A stretch of DNA of 64,000 bases from Flavobacteriales bacterium (GTDB lineage: Bacteria > Bacteroidota > Bacteroidia > Flavobacteriales_F > PHOS-HE28), in the NCBI GenBank assembly GCA_016702645.1, contig JADJDP010000018.1, positions 1 to 64,000 of the forward strand. The letters are read 5' to 3'. Made by a program: the position numbers and the translations under genes. Positions 43,712 to 56,993 of this stretch are shown here, one piece after another. Below the pieces are notes generated by a model that was not told where the DNA came from, did not search any database, and saw only the letters and a list, made by a program, of their open reading frames with translations. How positions within the stretch are numbered: position 1 is the stretch's first letter; each line of letters opens with the position of its first letter.

Positions 43712-45706
43712 TCAGCGCAGCAGGTTCACATGCCCGAAATACTCTTTCCCACCTACCTCAAAGTCCTGATAACGGAGCTTCCATGCATAGGTGCCGATCG
43801 GTGTGCCTTCACCATCCCAACTGGAGTCCGGCGTAGCGCAGGAGAAGATCACTTCTCCCCAGCGGTCGAAGACGGTGAACTCGAACTCACGCGGTGGTGT
43901 ACCCGCGATCACCACGCGGAACGAATCGTTGATGCCATCGCCATCGGGGGTGAAGCTGTTGGGGATGAAAACGGCGGGGACATCCAGGATGCAGATCTCC
44001 CGGCTGGTCGTGTCGGTGCATGCCTCGGCATTCGTTACGGTGAGCGTTACCGTGTAGCATTCCACAGCGGAGAACCGGAAGTCGGGCGAAGTGATTGTGG
44101 AGGTGGTGCTGTCCGCATCGCCGAATTGCCAGAACCAGCTTTGGGCGTCGGTGCTTTGGTCCATGAACAGCACCGTGGATCGATCCAGCGAGGTCACCAT
44201 GGCCGAAGGGTTGAACGCGGCCGTGGGACTGGGGCGCACGGTGATCAGGTCCGGGCGTTGCAAGGCATTGCTACAGCCGTTGGCGTCGGTAGCCGTAACG
44301 GAAACCGAGTAGATGCCGGGGTCCGGGTAACAATGCAGGGGCGCCACGTCGGTAGCGCTGGTGCCATCGCCGAAGTCCCACGTATAGGAAAGATCGGGGA
44401 CCTCAGCAGCGGCGAAGGGGATGCAGATGGGCGCGCAGCCGTTGCTATCCGGCTCGAAGACGGGTTGCGGCACCACGGGCACGTAGACCACGGCGGTATC
44501 CGGAAGGGACAAGCAACCGTTGGCATCGGTGGCGATCACGGTGTAGGAGGCGGTGGCATCGGGCGCCACAACTGGTCCGTCCGGACTCCAGGCATAGGTG
44601 TAGCCAAGGGTGCCTCCACTGGCCTGTGCGAGCAGCGTGGCACTGGTGCCAGAGCAGATCAAGGTATCGAAGGCGACCACCACGACCGGGGCTGGCTCAT
44701 CGATCTGCACGTTCGCGGTACTCGAGCATCCGTTGGCATCTGTGATGGTACAGGTGTAGAGGCCTGCGCTCAAGCTATCGGCTTGTGCGTTCGCGCCGCC
44801 CGCAGGGCTCCATTGGTAGCTGAAGGGTGCGCTGCCGCTGGTGGCCACCGCAAGTGCGGAACCGTCGCTGGTACCGTTGCAGAGCGTGCTGGTGCTTTCG
44901 ATCGTGAGGGCAGGCCCGGTGCCTTCGGTAATGGTGGTGGAGGCGGTGTCCACACAGCCGTTGGCATCGGTAACGGTGAAGAGATAGGAACCAGCGGACA
45001 GGCCCGTGGCCGACGAATCGGTGCCGCCGGTGGGCGACCACAGATAGATGAATGGGACGGCACCATCCACCACGGTGGCCGTGGCCGAGCCATCCGCAAC
45101 GCCGGGGCAAGTGACAGGTGTGTTGGTAAGCGAGACCTGTGGCGGTGGCAGGCTGATGGAGACATCATCAATGAAGTTGCCGATGCCTGGGTTGCCGGTC
45201 CCGCTGGAAATGGGGAAGAAGAGCAAGGTGAAGATGTTGCTGCCGCCCATTGGCAGGGTATAGGCGTACGTGTGGTAGCCCCAGGTCAGTCCATCGCTTA
45301 CCGTGGCCACCACGGACCACGCGCCATCGTGCCCGATCCGCACCTCCATCACATCCGGCGCCTCCCACCGCGCCCGGTGCGCCACGTTGATGATCACCTC
45401 CTGGCCCGGGGTAGCGGTGAAGTCTTGGTACATGCCCGCGAACATGTTGGCGCACAATTCCATGAACTGTACACCGGAATAGGCGTTGACTCCCTCGTAC
45501 CCGGTGCCCCACATTTCGATCACGCTGTCCGCAGCGGTGGTATGCCAGCATGGTACGTCGCCGTTCTCCAACCACAATATGCTGTTCGGCGTTGCGGATA
45601 CCCCATCCTCAAAGTCACCGTTGCAGAGCAGCTCGCACCCTTGTGCGCGCAAGCTGAACGCGCTCACCAGAAGCAGAAGGATCGATATGGAACGAGCTAG
45701 CGCCAA
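43712..45706 (-). CDS. Surface protein with SprB/PKD repeats and gliding-motility C-terminal domain
   Basis: 664 residues. Signal peptide 1-21. Residues about 25-185 form a jelly-roll ('GCELLCNGDFEDGVSATPNS', 'GVQFMELCANMFAGMYQDFT'). Next come SprB-type repeats of about 75 residues ('CPGVADGSATATVVDGAVPF', 'YLWSPTGGTDSSATGLSAGS', 'TVTDANGCVDTASTTITEG'; again 'CNGTSDGSALAVATSGSAPF'). A PKD domain ('LSYTWDFGDGTSATDVAPLH') and a second PKD-like domain ('SWFWQFGDADSTTSTITSPD') follow. The end is the T9SS type-B domain ('AVFIPNSFTPDGDGINDSFR', 'TVFDRWGEVIFSCATPDSSW', 'GKEYFGHVNLLR'). Expected on the cell surface, in adhesion. It shares the final domain type with the 1878-residue adhesin. Confidence 0.92.
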   Translation of the reverse strand: MALARSISILLLLVSAFSLRAQGCELLCNGDFEDGVSATPNSILWLENGDVPCWHTTAADSVIEMWGTGYEGVNAYSGVQFMELCANMFAGMYQDFTATPGQEVIINVAHRARWEAPDVMEVRIGHDGAWSVVATVSDGLTWGYHTYAYTLPMGGSNIFTLLFFPISSGTGNPGIGNFIDDVSISLPPPQVSLTNTPVTCPGVADGSATATVVDGAVPFIYLWSPTGGTDSSATGLSAGSYLFTVTDANGCVDTASTTITEGTGPALTIESTSTLCNGTSDGSALAVATSGSAPFSYQWSPAGGANAQADSLSAGLYTCTITDANGCSSTANVQIDEPAPVVVVAFDTLICSGTSATLLAQASGGTLGYTYAWSPDGPVVAPDATASYTVIATDANGCLSLPDTAVVYVPVVPQPVFEPDSNGCAPICIPFAAAEVPDLSYTWDFGDGTSATDVAPLHCYPDPGIYSVSVTATDANGCSNALQRPDLITVRPSPTAAFNPSAMVTSLDRSTVLFMDQSTDAQSWFWQFGDADSTTSTITSPDFRFSAVECYTVTLTVTNAEACTDTTSREICILDVPAVFIPNSFTPDGDGINDSFRVVIAGTPPREFEFTVFDRWGEVIFSCATPDSSWDGEGTPIGTYAWKLRYQDFEVGGKEYFGHVNLLR

Positions 45707-45801
45707 ACGGCGTGGTTGAGTTTCGTGCGTTGAGTGGACAGCGGACGAAGGCGTTGGTGAAGGGTGTGGTGTTCCGAGTTAGATCATGGATGGATCATGC
45801 G

Positions 45802-46706
45802 TTATTCCTTCATCACCTTCCGCACGATCCGCTCGCCGTCCATTTGCATTTCCAGTAGATAGGTGCCGGGCGCCAGCGATGCCAGATCGAGGGTGATGGA
45901 GGAAGGCCCGCTGGTCGCCGCAGCGTATCGCGTGATAAGCACCTGGCCGGTCAACGAAAGCACGCTGCAGCTCACGGCACCCGTTGTTCCGGTGGGGAGT
46001 GCAATGCTCAACGTGGAGGTGAACGGGTTGGGCGCTACCTGCATGCCCCGGAGCGCGGTGCTCGTAATGCCTGTGGTGATCGATCCCATATCCCCCGCCA
46101 GGATCCCTTCACCGGGCACGCTGTTGTAGGCATAGTCCTTCACGGTGAAGCTCGTACCGTTAGGGGAATGCTCGATCGAGCCCACCCATAGAACGTGTTA
46201 CCAGCGCTATCGAAGCGGAGGCCGAGGAACATGGAGGAATCCACGGAAGCACCGCCCAACCATGATCCAGTGAACGATCCCAGATTGCAGAACCATTGGC
46301 CAAGCCCCCCAAATGGTGAGAAGACGCAGGTTGGTGAGCCCTGAGTGATCAGGACCTGAGCACCCGCATTGTTCCAGCTCAAAGCAGGGGCGATCGCCTG
46401 CCACGCTGGAAGTTGTGAAGCAAAGGAGGCCGCATTTACCACAGCATTGGTCCCTTGGGGTGTGATCTTCACCCAACTACGCAGCCTTGTATTGGTCGCT
46501 ACGCAGTTCAGGCCAGGGCCGTTAGGGCAGGGGGCATTTATCGTGCTTTGCACGATCAGGAAGTCGATGTTCCCATCGTTGTCCAGATCGAGGGAACAGG
46601 TGTCGTTGGTGCCCGTGTAGGTGGCATCCGGTATCACATCCGTGTAGATGATCTGGGCGTGCGCCTGCAAGGCGATGAAGGCCAAAAGGAGTAGAGCGTG
46701 TTTCAT
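45802..46706 (-). CDS. Secreted T9SS cargo protein, paralogue C, one frameshift
   Basis: ATG at 46706 (MKHALLLLAFIALQAHAQ signal peptide). 'IIYTDVIPDATYTGTNDTCS', 'LDLDNDGNIDFLIVQSTINA', 'SWLGGASVDSSMFLGLRFDS', 'AGNTFYGWARSSIPL', then a shift near 46165 into 'NGTSFTVKDYAYNSVPGEGI' and the sorting domain 'MQVAPNPFTSTLSIALPTGT', ending 'LEMQMDGERIVRKVMKE'. About 301 residues. It is closest to the first domain of paralogue B. About 70 bases before its ATG and the last bases after its stop are also copied from paralogue B, so a whole transcription unit was duplicated. Confidence 0.82.
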
Positions 46707-46866
46707 GCGTTGGCAGCGGGTTGGTCGAACGGAACGAAGGTCCCCCGACCGGCCCATCCCACACCTCGTAGAAATACCTGCAGGGAGATGAGACCTCAGA
46801 CGTCAGAACTGGATCGTTGTGGGACCAGACGGACATGCTGCCAGCAAGGTGCGATCTTCTGATCTT

Positions 46867-49800
46867 CTAATTGTCTGATCTTCTGATCACCCTTCGGATC
46901 GCCTCCACGAGCTCCTCCTGCTTGAAAGGCTTCGGCACAAAGCCGTCCATGCCCGCATCCAGGCACTGTTGCACTTCGGATTGCATCACGTTAGCCGTCA
47001 TGGCGAGGATGGGAATGCGCGACTTCGTGCTGGACAGCGCTCGGATCGCACGCGTGGCTTCGTAGCCGTCCATCACGGGCATCTGCACATCCATGAGGAT
47101 GAGGTCGTAATCGTTCACTTGGAGCATTTCCAGTGCAAGCTTTCCATTCACGGCCACGTCCACAACAACGCCAGCAATGGCATCGGTCAATTCCTCCTTC
47201 GCCACCAAGACGTTCAGTTTGTTGTCCTCAGCGAGGAGGATGTGGAGGTCGCGCAGCGGTGAATGGGAAGTGGTGAATGGCGAATGGTCAGCAACGACAG
47301 GATCTTCCATTGCAAGGTCCGCGTAGGGTATGGTGAACGTGAAGCTGCTCCCTTCCCTGGGCGTGCTCATGGCACTGATCGTTCCGCCCTGCATCTCGAC
47401 CAGTCGCTTGCAGATGGTGAGCCCGAGGCCCGTGCCACCGAAGCGCCGCGTGTGGTCGCTCTCGGCCTGCGTGAACTCATCGAAGACGCGCAGCAACCGT
47501 TCCGGAGCGATGCCGATCCCGGTGTCCGTGACGGTCGCGCGAAGCATCAGCGCATCGCTCAAATGCTCCTGCACATCGAGCGTGATGCGGACCGATCCGC
47601 GCTCGGTGAACTTGATGGCATTGCCCACCAGGTTCATCAGCACCTGTTGCAAGCGCACTGGATCGCCCATCACGGCGACGGGCACATCGTCCGCGATCGT
47701 GGCCTCCAAGGTCAAGCCCTTCTCTTCGGCGCGGTAACGCATCACCTCCAACACGCCCTGGATCACGGTGCGCGGCTCCATGCGGACCTTCTCCAGTTGC
47801 AGCTTGCCCGCTTCGATCTTGCTCAGGTCCAGGATCTCGTTCACGATGCCGAGCAGGGCCTCACTGCTGGTCGCGATGGCGTCAAGGTGTTCTTGTTGCG
47901 AGGGCAGGTGCTCCTTCCGCAGCAGCACGGTGCTCATGCCCACGATGGCGTTCATCGGCGTGCGGATCTCGTGGCTCATGTTCGCGAGGAACTGCTGCTT
48001 CACCTGTTCGCTGTGCTCGGCGCGTTCCTTGGCCTTGCTCAAGTCCGCCGTGCGCTGCGCCACGGTCCGCTCCAGATGCTTCTTCTGGCGGGTGAGCGAG
48101 CGGATGTACAGCACCACTCCGCCTCCGACCGCGATCACGCACAACGCATAGAACCACCACGTGCGGTACCACGGCGGCAACACGGTCAGTTGGAACGTGG
48201 TGCCCTTCGTGTCCCAGAGGCCATCGCGGTTGTCGCCACGCACGTGGAAGGTGTAGGTGCCGGGATCGAGGTTCGTGTACACCGCGCTGCGGTCCTTGCC
48301 GGCCATGATCCAATCGGTGTCGAAGCCGTCCAACTTGTATTGGTAGCGGTGCTCCTCGGGTTCACTGAACTCCATGGTGGCGAACTCGAAGGTGATCATG
48401 GCCGCATCGCCGTAAGGGAGCACGAGCTCGCGCGTGAGGTGCGTGGGGGCCGTCAGGGGTGAACCCTCCGCACCGAAGGCGATGGACCGGTTCGTCAGTT
48501 TGATGTCCGTGATGTGCACCACCGCAGGCAGTGTATCGGGGCGCAGTTCCTCCGGGCGGAAATAGTTGAAACCGTTGACGCCGCCGAAGTAGAGCGTGCC
48601 GTCCGCGGTCTTGCAGTAGGCATAGCGGTTGAACTCATCGCCTTGCAGGCCATCGCTCGCATCGAAGCTGCGCACCGCATGCGTGTGCGGATCGAAGTTC
48701 GCGATGCCCTTGTTGGTGCTCATCCAGAGTTGGCCGTCGTTATCGGAGAGCAAGCCGTAGATCACATTGTTCGGCAGGCCGTCGGCGGTGCTGAACCGCG
48801 TGAACCGTCCCGTGCGCTTGTCCAGTCTGTTCAAGCCGCCGCCGTTGGTGCCCACCCACAGGATGTTCGCGTCCTTCGGATCGTTGAGCAGGCAGAAGAT
48901 CACATCGGCGGAAAGTGAACGCGGATCGTCCGGCATGCTGGCATAGTGGGTCCAGTCTCGGGTGGCCGGGTCGAGGCGCAGCAGGCCCTTCATGGTACCG
49001 AGCCAGAAGATCCCCTGCGCGTCCGGGAGAATGGCCTGCACGAATTCGTACGTACCACCTTGCGCGGGGATGGGATAGGGGATGCTGCTGAACCGCTTGG
49101 TGCGCGTATTGAATTGGCCGAAGGCCTTGGTACTGCCGAAGCGGATGAGGCTATCACGCCCGATGTGCAGTGGAAAGCGGACCGGGAGGTGCGGGTCGGC
49201 AAAGCGCTGCGTGCTTCCGTCCCGTTCATCGTAACGTGTGAGCCCATCCCCAAGGTTCGTCCAGAGCACCCCACGGCCTTCCTCCACTACGCAGGGTTCA
49301 TAGGTCCCCGGATCGATCTCCTTGCCATAGGTTTCGATGGGGAACTGTGTGAGGCCCTGCCCTTTGAACAGATAGACCCATTGCGACCAGGTGAAGGCGA
49401 ACATGCGCCCGTCGTGCAAGGGCGCCATCATCCGCATGCTGTGCAACCGCTGCTTGTGGAAGCGTTCCGCGCGTGGGTCGTACAGCAAGACCCCGAAGCC
49501 GTTCGTTCCCATCCACATCACACCGCTGCGATCGCGGTACAGGCAGATCGGCTTCAACGCTTCGATCCTCAGTTCGGCGGATGCCGGGATCAGGCGGGAT
49601 ACCCGGCCGGTGCGCGGGTCGCAGCGCCACAAGTCGGTGGTCCGTCGCCCACAGCGCTCCATGGGCATCGGTGGTCGCGCGGAACACACTCATCCAACCT
49701 GCGATGGGAGCCGATGGTGGGGTGACGCGTTCGCGTCATCGCGCGATTCCAACGCTGTATGACTGAAGCCGTAGGTGCGATGCCGGTTGGTATCGGTGGC

Positions 49801-50573
49801 AAAGGCGGCCCAGTCCTCTTCCCCCTGCCCGGCAATGATGGGGCTCCACCGCAGCAATTGTGGATCCGCGATCATGGCCGCGATGCGCGCTTCATCGCGG
49901 GTATCCAAGATGAAGGTGCGCACGTTCAGGTCCTCGCCGTTCAAGGTCCACGCCCCGCGCAATAGGCCCGATCCATCCACGGCCATCCAATGCATCTTCA
50001 CTCCCGGGGACACCCCGACCAGATCAACGTGCGCGCCTGGTCCCGCAGGGGATGATCCACTTCGGTCCGGATCGATGCGGTACAGCCCCTGGCCTGACGA
50101 CACCCAGAGATGCCCTGCAGGGTCTTCTGCGATGACGTTCGTGGCGCATTGTGTGCCATCATTGTGTGAGCGAGGATCACGCTTTCCAGCCTGGCCTGAG
50201 GCTCCATCACCACAAGGGAAATGGTGGAAGACCTCCGTTGCGGGATCGAACACGTCCAGCCCGCTGTTCGTGCCCACCCACAGCAGCCCTGCACGGTCCT
50301 CGTGGATCGCCTGGATGAAGTTGTCGCGCACGGTGGTGCTGTCCGCCGGATCGTTGCGGAACACACGGAAGGAATAGCCATCGTAGCGGTTCAGGCCATC
50401 CTTGGTGGCGAACCACATGAAACCCGCCCGGTCCTGGATGATGCTGCTCACCATACCCTGCGAGAGGCCGTCCTCGATGGTGAGCGCACGGAAAGGAAGG
50501 ATGAGCGTATCCTCCTGCGCCTGCGCCCCGAGGCCAGAGAGAACCAGAACAGCACCGCTATGCGCAGCTGCAT
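46867..50573 (-). CDS. Hybrid histidine kinase (reg_prop/Y_Y_Y sensor), three frameshifts
   Basis: Restored start MQLRIAVLFWFSLASGAQAQ at 50573 (signal peptide), one G missing near 50515, then 'FRALTIEDGLSQGMVSSIIQ', 'DRAGFMWFATKDGLNRYDGY' and many reg_prop propeller blades ('WVGTNGGGLNRLDKRTGRFT', 'LWMSTNKGIANFDPHTHAVR'). Y_Y_Y domain 'EEHRYQYKLDGFDTDWIMAG', 'YTNLDPGTYTFHVRGDNRDG'; membrane helix 'WWFYALCVIAVGGGVVLYIR'; HisKA 'FLANMSHEIRTPMNAIVGMS'; ATPase 'LMNLVGNAIKFTERGSVRIT', 'GGTGLGLTICKR'; receiver 'YDLILMDVQMPVMDGYEATR'. Two further shifts near 49735 and 49625 cancel out around 'GWMSVFRATTDAHGALWATD'. About 1235 residues. No DNA-binding domain. The start lies 1 base after the response-regulator stop. 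Confidence 0.9.
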
Positions 50574-50574
50574 C

Positions 50575-51222
50575 TCACGGCGTGTAAATGCCTTTCGTCA
50601 TCGCGTACACCACCAGCCCCGCCGCATTCCGCGCGCCGGTCTTCAGCAGCAGGTTGTTCCGGTGGAACTCCACCGTCCGCGGGCTCACGAAGATCTTCTC
50701 GGCGATCTCCGCCGTGGTGAGTTCCCGGCAGATGCCGCGCAGCACGTCGAGCTCACGCTCGCTGAGCAGATCGATCTCGTTGAAGGTGGGCTTCACCTTG
50801 CGGTCCTTCACCAGGCCGTGCAGCATCACGCGGCTCACCAGCTCGCTGAAGTAGAATCCGTTCGCATGCACGGACCGGATCGCCGTATCGATCTCGTCCG
50901 GCTCGGCGTTCTTCAGCATGTAGCCGTTCGCGCCCAGTTCCATCAGGTGGGAAATGAACTTGTCCTCATCGTGCGTGCTGAGGATGAGCACCTTCACCTG
51001 CGGGAAGTCCTGCTTGATGCGCTTGGTGGTCTCGATGCCGTCGAGCACCGGCATCTCCAGATCCAAGAGCACGATGTCCACCGACGTGGACTTCAGCGCG
51101 GTGAGCAGTTCCTCGCCATTGGCGCACTCCAGCACCACCTGCACACCGGCCATGTCGCGCAGCAGCATCGCCATGCCATAGCGGAAGAGCCGTTGGTCGT
51201 CGGCGAGGGCCAGTCGGATCAT
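50575..51222 (-). CDS. LuxR/NarL-type response regulator
   Basis: 215 residues. Receiver domain 1-120 with acidic pair Asp8-Asp9 ('LALADDQRLFRYGMAMLL'), phosphorylated Asp54 ('VDIVLLDLEMPVLDGIETTK') and the switch Lys in 'ANGYMLKNAEPDEIDTAI'. HTH_LuxR at about 148-210: 'LLSERELDVLRGICRELTTA', 'EIAEKIFVSPRTVEFHRNNL', 'LLKTGARNAAGLVVYAM'. It is the only DNA-binding regulator in the kinase cluster, lying between the free Hpt gene and a hybrid kinase, and so is the likely final target of the relay. Its stop and the ATG of the next kinase are 1 base apart, so they are made together. Confidence 0.96.
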   Translation of the reverse strand: MIRLALADDQRLFRYGMAMLLRDMAGVQVVLECANGEELLTALKSTSVDIVLLDLEMPVLDGIETTKRIKQDFPQVKVLILSTHDEDKFISHLMELGANGYMLKNAEPDEIDTAIRSVHANGFYFSELVSRVMLHGLVKDRKVKPTFNEIDLLSERELDVLRGICRELTTAEIAEKIFVSPRTVEFHRNNLLLKTGARNAAGLVVYAMTKGIYTP

Positions 51223-51333
51223 GGTGCGAAGTTCAACGGTCAGGATGGGCTGCGACCTAGTAGTTACACCAGTTCTGTTGGTGGTGCTATGGGATATCGA
51301 ACAAGGCCTTCAACTCGGCCTCGACACCGGTCC

Positions 51334-51624
51334 CTAGCCCATCAGTTCATCCACGGCGCTGGCACAGGCCGCAGGCCCGGATCCACGCGCTTCCTTGCCC
51401 ACGCGCTCCAACAGTTCCAGCAGGTGCTTTGCCCCAAGGTAGTGCGCGAGCGGCCGCAGGTCATGGGCGGTCGCCGCCAGCCCTTGGGCGTCCTCGCGCT
51501 GCACACATTCCACCAGCGAACGGAATTGAGCGGGAGCATCTTCCAAATAGATGCGTACCCATTGCTCCATGCGCGACCGATCCCCTTTGAAGAGCCGCTC
51601 GAGGTAGGAGAGGTCGATGTGCAT
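51334..51624 (-). CDS. Free Hpt phosphotransfer protein
   Basis: 96 residues from MHIDLSYLERLFKGDRSRME; an in-frame ATG at 51663 would add 13 residues outside the domain. 'QWVRIYLEDAPAQFRSLVEC', 'VQREDAQGLAATAHDLRPLA', 'HYLGAKHLLELLERVGKEAR' shows the four-helix Hpt order, with phospho-His54 in AHDLR..AHYLGA (family AH.LK....LG). Hpt proteins carry phosphate from the receiver of a hybrid kinase to that of a response regulator. It is found in the same run as the hybrid kinases with C-terminal receivers and just upstream of the LuxR-type regulator. Cytosolic. Confidence 0.87.
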   Translation of the reverse strand: MHIDLSYLERLFKGDRSRMEQWVRIYLEDAPAQFRSLVECVQREDAQGLAATAHDLRPLAHYLGAKHLLELLERVGKEARGSGPAACASAVDELMG

Positions 51625-51696
51625 GCGGTTGTGATCCAGCGAGTGGTCCCGTCGGGTCTGCAATATCGCACAGGGCTGGTAGAGAAGGGGAGGTGG

Positions 51697-51882
51697 TTAG
51701 GCGTTGGAAACAAAGTGCATCTCCAACACCCCCTTGCCCTTCGCCTGTACTTTTCCGCAAGGTGTGAAGGTGAGGCCCGGCTCGTTCTTCACCAGTTCAT
51801 AGGTCGTTTCGCTGATGTTCACCTGGCCGGGCACCGGAGGTCCATGCGGATGGCGGTGTTCACCGCATCGCCCCGATGTCGC
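51697..51882 (-). pseudogene. Relic of a class III cyclase C terminus
   Basis: The last part reads 'PGQVNISETTYELVKNEPGL', 'TFTPCGKVQAKGKGVLEMHF', then VSNA and a stop at 51697. It matches the end of the three array cyclases ('VGQVNISEATYALVKDEPGL', 'TFTPRGKVQAKGKGEMEMYF'). Upstream the DNA still resembles 'DIWGDTVNTASRMESSGE' (GACATC.GGGGCGATGCGGTG AACACC), but in two other frames. Everything before that, including both metal aspartates, is missing. It begins 57 bases after the stop of the TPR hybrid kinase at 51939, in the same direction. Confidence 0.8.
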
Positions 51883-51938
51883 GTTTGGACCAAGTCGACA
51901 ACCGACGTTCTTCGGACGGATCGAGCGCAGAGACCGGG

Positions 51939-54523
51939 TCACCCGCCCATTGCGGTCGCTATCGCCTTCATCAACTCTTCGCGCTTGAACGGCTTGGGGA
52001 TATGTCCCACCATGCCAGCCTGAGTGCACAGGTCATGGTCGGCCTCCAACACATTGGCCGTCATTGCGATTATCGGCACCTCTGACCTGTCCTTGTTCAA
52101 AGCACGGATCGCCCGCGTGGCCTCGTAACCGTTCATCTCCGGCATCTGCACGTCCATGAGGATGATATCGTAGCGATTCGTGCGTGCCATTTCCACGGCG
52201 ATCTTTCCATTTACGGCCACATCCACTTTCGCCCCAGGAATGGCATCGGCCAGTTCGTCCTGCGCCACCATTGCATTGAATTCGTTGTCCTCGGCCAACA
52301 GGATACGCAGGTCGCGCAGGTCCAAATTATGGTCAGTGGACAACGGTGCTGCGGAGCTCGTTTCACCGACCACGTACGGGATGCTGACCGTGAACGTACT
52401 TCCTTGGCCTGGCGCGCTGCGCACGGTGATGTTACCGCCCTGCAGTTCCGCCAGTCGCTTGCTGATGGTAAGACCCAGCCCGGTGCCACCATACTTGCGT
52501 GTCGTGTCCGCATAAGCTTGGGTGAACTCTTCGAAGATCTTGTCGATCCGGTCCGCAGGGATGCCTATTCCCGTATCGGAGACGTCGACCTGCAGTGTGA
52601 TATGGTTACCGGTGCGCTCATGTTTCGAGATCGCGATGTTGACCTTGCCCACTTCGGTGAACTTGACCGCGTTGCCCACGAGGTTCACCAGGATCTGGTT
52701 CAAGCGGGTGGGATCCCCGATAAGGGTGCGTGGCACATCCTGGTCCACATGAACGTTCAGTACCAAGCCTTTGGCCTCGGCCCGAAAGCGAAGGATGTCC
52801 TCCACATTGTTCAGGACCGTCCGCACCTCGAAGGGCACCTTCTCCAATTCAACGGAGCCCGCTTCGAACTTGCTCAGGTCCAAAATGTCGTTCAGGATGA
52901 CCAGCAGGTTGTCCGAACTCTGGGCGATGGCATCGAGGTACTTGTCCTGTTCCGGAGGATGCTGGTTCCGCCTCAGGATCCCGGTCATTCCCATGATGGC
53001 GTTCATGGGCGTGCGGATCTCATGGCTCATATTGGCCAGGAACTGGTGCTTGAATCGCTCGTTGCGTTCGGCCCGCTCGCGCAGTTGATCGCTGCGCTGT
53101 TTCTCCCGTCTGATGCGGTTGCGTTGCCGCAGGAAGACGATCGAGACCAGGGCCATGGCACCGAGGGCGGCGATGCTGATGTTCCGCTGGGCGCTCTTGC
53201 GCGTGAGGGCCTCCTGGGCCTGGATATCCTTGCGCTCCTGTTCCGCGCGGGTGTCCGCTTCGCGTTTGTCGAAGTCGTACTGCATCTGCTGCTGCGTAAG
53301 CAGGCGCGTGTTCTGCTCGTTGTCGATGCTGTCGCGGTAAGCGATGTACAGCTTGTGATCTGCGAACGCCGAACGCCAGTCACCGGTGGCGCTGTCCAGC
53401 GCGAGGACGCTCCGGTAGTACTCCGCGTACTTGGAACGGCTGTTCAATTCCCGCGTCAGTTCATAGGCCTCGCGGAAGCGCGCACGTGCGTTCCGTATAT
53501 CGCCCAGTCGGGCATGGCAGATACCGAGGCGCCTGGACAGATCGGCGATATTGCTCTTGTTCGAGATGCTCCGAAAGGCGTCAAGACCCAGTTCATAGTT
53601 GCGCATTGCCTCGGCCATTTCGCCTTGGGCCAAGTACAACTCGCCAATGCATCGGTAGGAATCGCCGGTGCCGAAGCGGTCTTTTATACGCTGGTTCCCG
53701 GCAAGGGCGAGGCGATGGTTCTTCAGCGCCTCTTCGTAGTTGCCAGAGGCCACGTGGATACTGCCGATGGCATTGTAGCAGCCGATCGAATTGATCTCAT
53801 CTCCCGCTTCCTGGAACAAGATGATGCAGCGGGTGTACATATCCAAGGCCTTCGCCCGATCACCCATGCGCACGTATGAAGCGGCGATATTGCTATAGGC
53901 GCTGACGATCCCGAGCTTATCGCCTTTGGCCTCATGGATCCTCAGCGCCGCGAAGGAGCAGCGGGATGACTCTGGGTAGTTGCCCATGCTCCCGTACGTC
54001 CAAGCCATGAGGCCATAACTGCTGGCCATTGCCAGAGAGTCCTGGTTTTGTCGGGCGTGCTCGAACGCCTCGGTGAAGTATCGCAATGCCTCAGGCAGGC
54101 GGCCTGCGTCGGCATGGTCCTGTCCGATGTGCAAGTATGCCCGGCTAGCGTCCGCTTGGAGCCCCAGTTCCTTGTAAAGCGTGACCGCCATGGTATCGCC
54201 CGCCAGGGCTTCGCTGAATCTGCCAAGCTTCCAGTAAGCGCGTCCTATCCGCGTCAAAGAATGGGCCTTCCACTTGGGATGATCGAGCTTGTTCGCCAGG
54301 TCATAAGCTTCCTTCCCGTAAGCGAGCGAGCTATCCGGCTCAGTGTTCAGGAAGTAAAAAGACAGTTTCAACAGCGCCTTCACCCGGAGCGTATCCGCTG
54401 TGGCGTGGCGAATGGCCGCTCGCAGCGTATCGATCCGTGCGGGGTCTTGTGCGATGGATCCCTGTGCGACAAGGCCGAACACAAGTGCGACCAGCACCCA
54501 ATGCGGATCGATGCTTCTCGCTC

Positions 54524-54527
<4 letters not shown>
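51939..54527 (-). CDS. Hybrid histidine kinase with TPR sensor (intact)
   Basis: 862 residues. Signal peptide 1-26 ('VLVALVFGLVAQGSIAQ'). TPR array about 30-400 ('AYGKEAYDLANKLDHPKWKA', 'AYSNIAASYVRMGDRAKALD', 'GSIHVASGNYEEALKNHRLA'). A membrane helix ('NISIAALGAMALVSIVFLRQ') and juxtamembrane 'RNRIRREKQRSDQLRERAER' closely resemble those of the TPR cyclase at 34495. HisKA 'FLANMSHEIRTPMNAIMGMT'; ATPase 'LVNLVGNAVKFTEVGKVNIA', 'SDTGIGIPADRIDK', 'GGTGLGLTISKR'; C-terminal receiver 'LRILLAEDNEFNAMVAQDEL', 'YDIILMDVQMPEMNGYEATR', 'GHIPKPFKREELMKA'. No HTH. Its start overlaps the upstream kinase stop by 4 bases. Confidence 0.95.

Positions 54528-56989
<2,462 letters not shown>

Positions 56990-56993
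<4 letters not shown>

Noticed and set aside
43730..45700. 656-codon open frame on the plus strand
   Set aside because: Exactly antisense to the 664-residue surface protein, with no domain or export signal. High GC and repeat content keep the antisense frame open.
49690..50454. A separate short gene for the front of the kinase at 46867
   Set aside because: Its content (reg_prop blades starting DRAGFMWFATKDGLNRYDGY) is the normal N terminus of the same kinase; the stop arises only from two cancelling frameshifts.
50221..52023. 600-codon open frame on the plus strand
   Set aside because: Crosses antisense over a kinase N terminus, the response regulator, the Hpt gene and the cyclase relic. 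A composition artefact.
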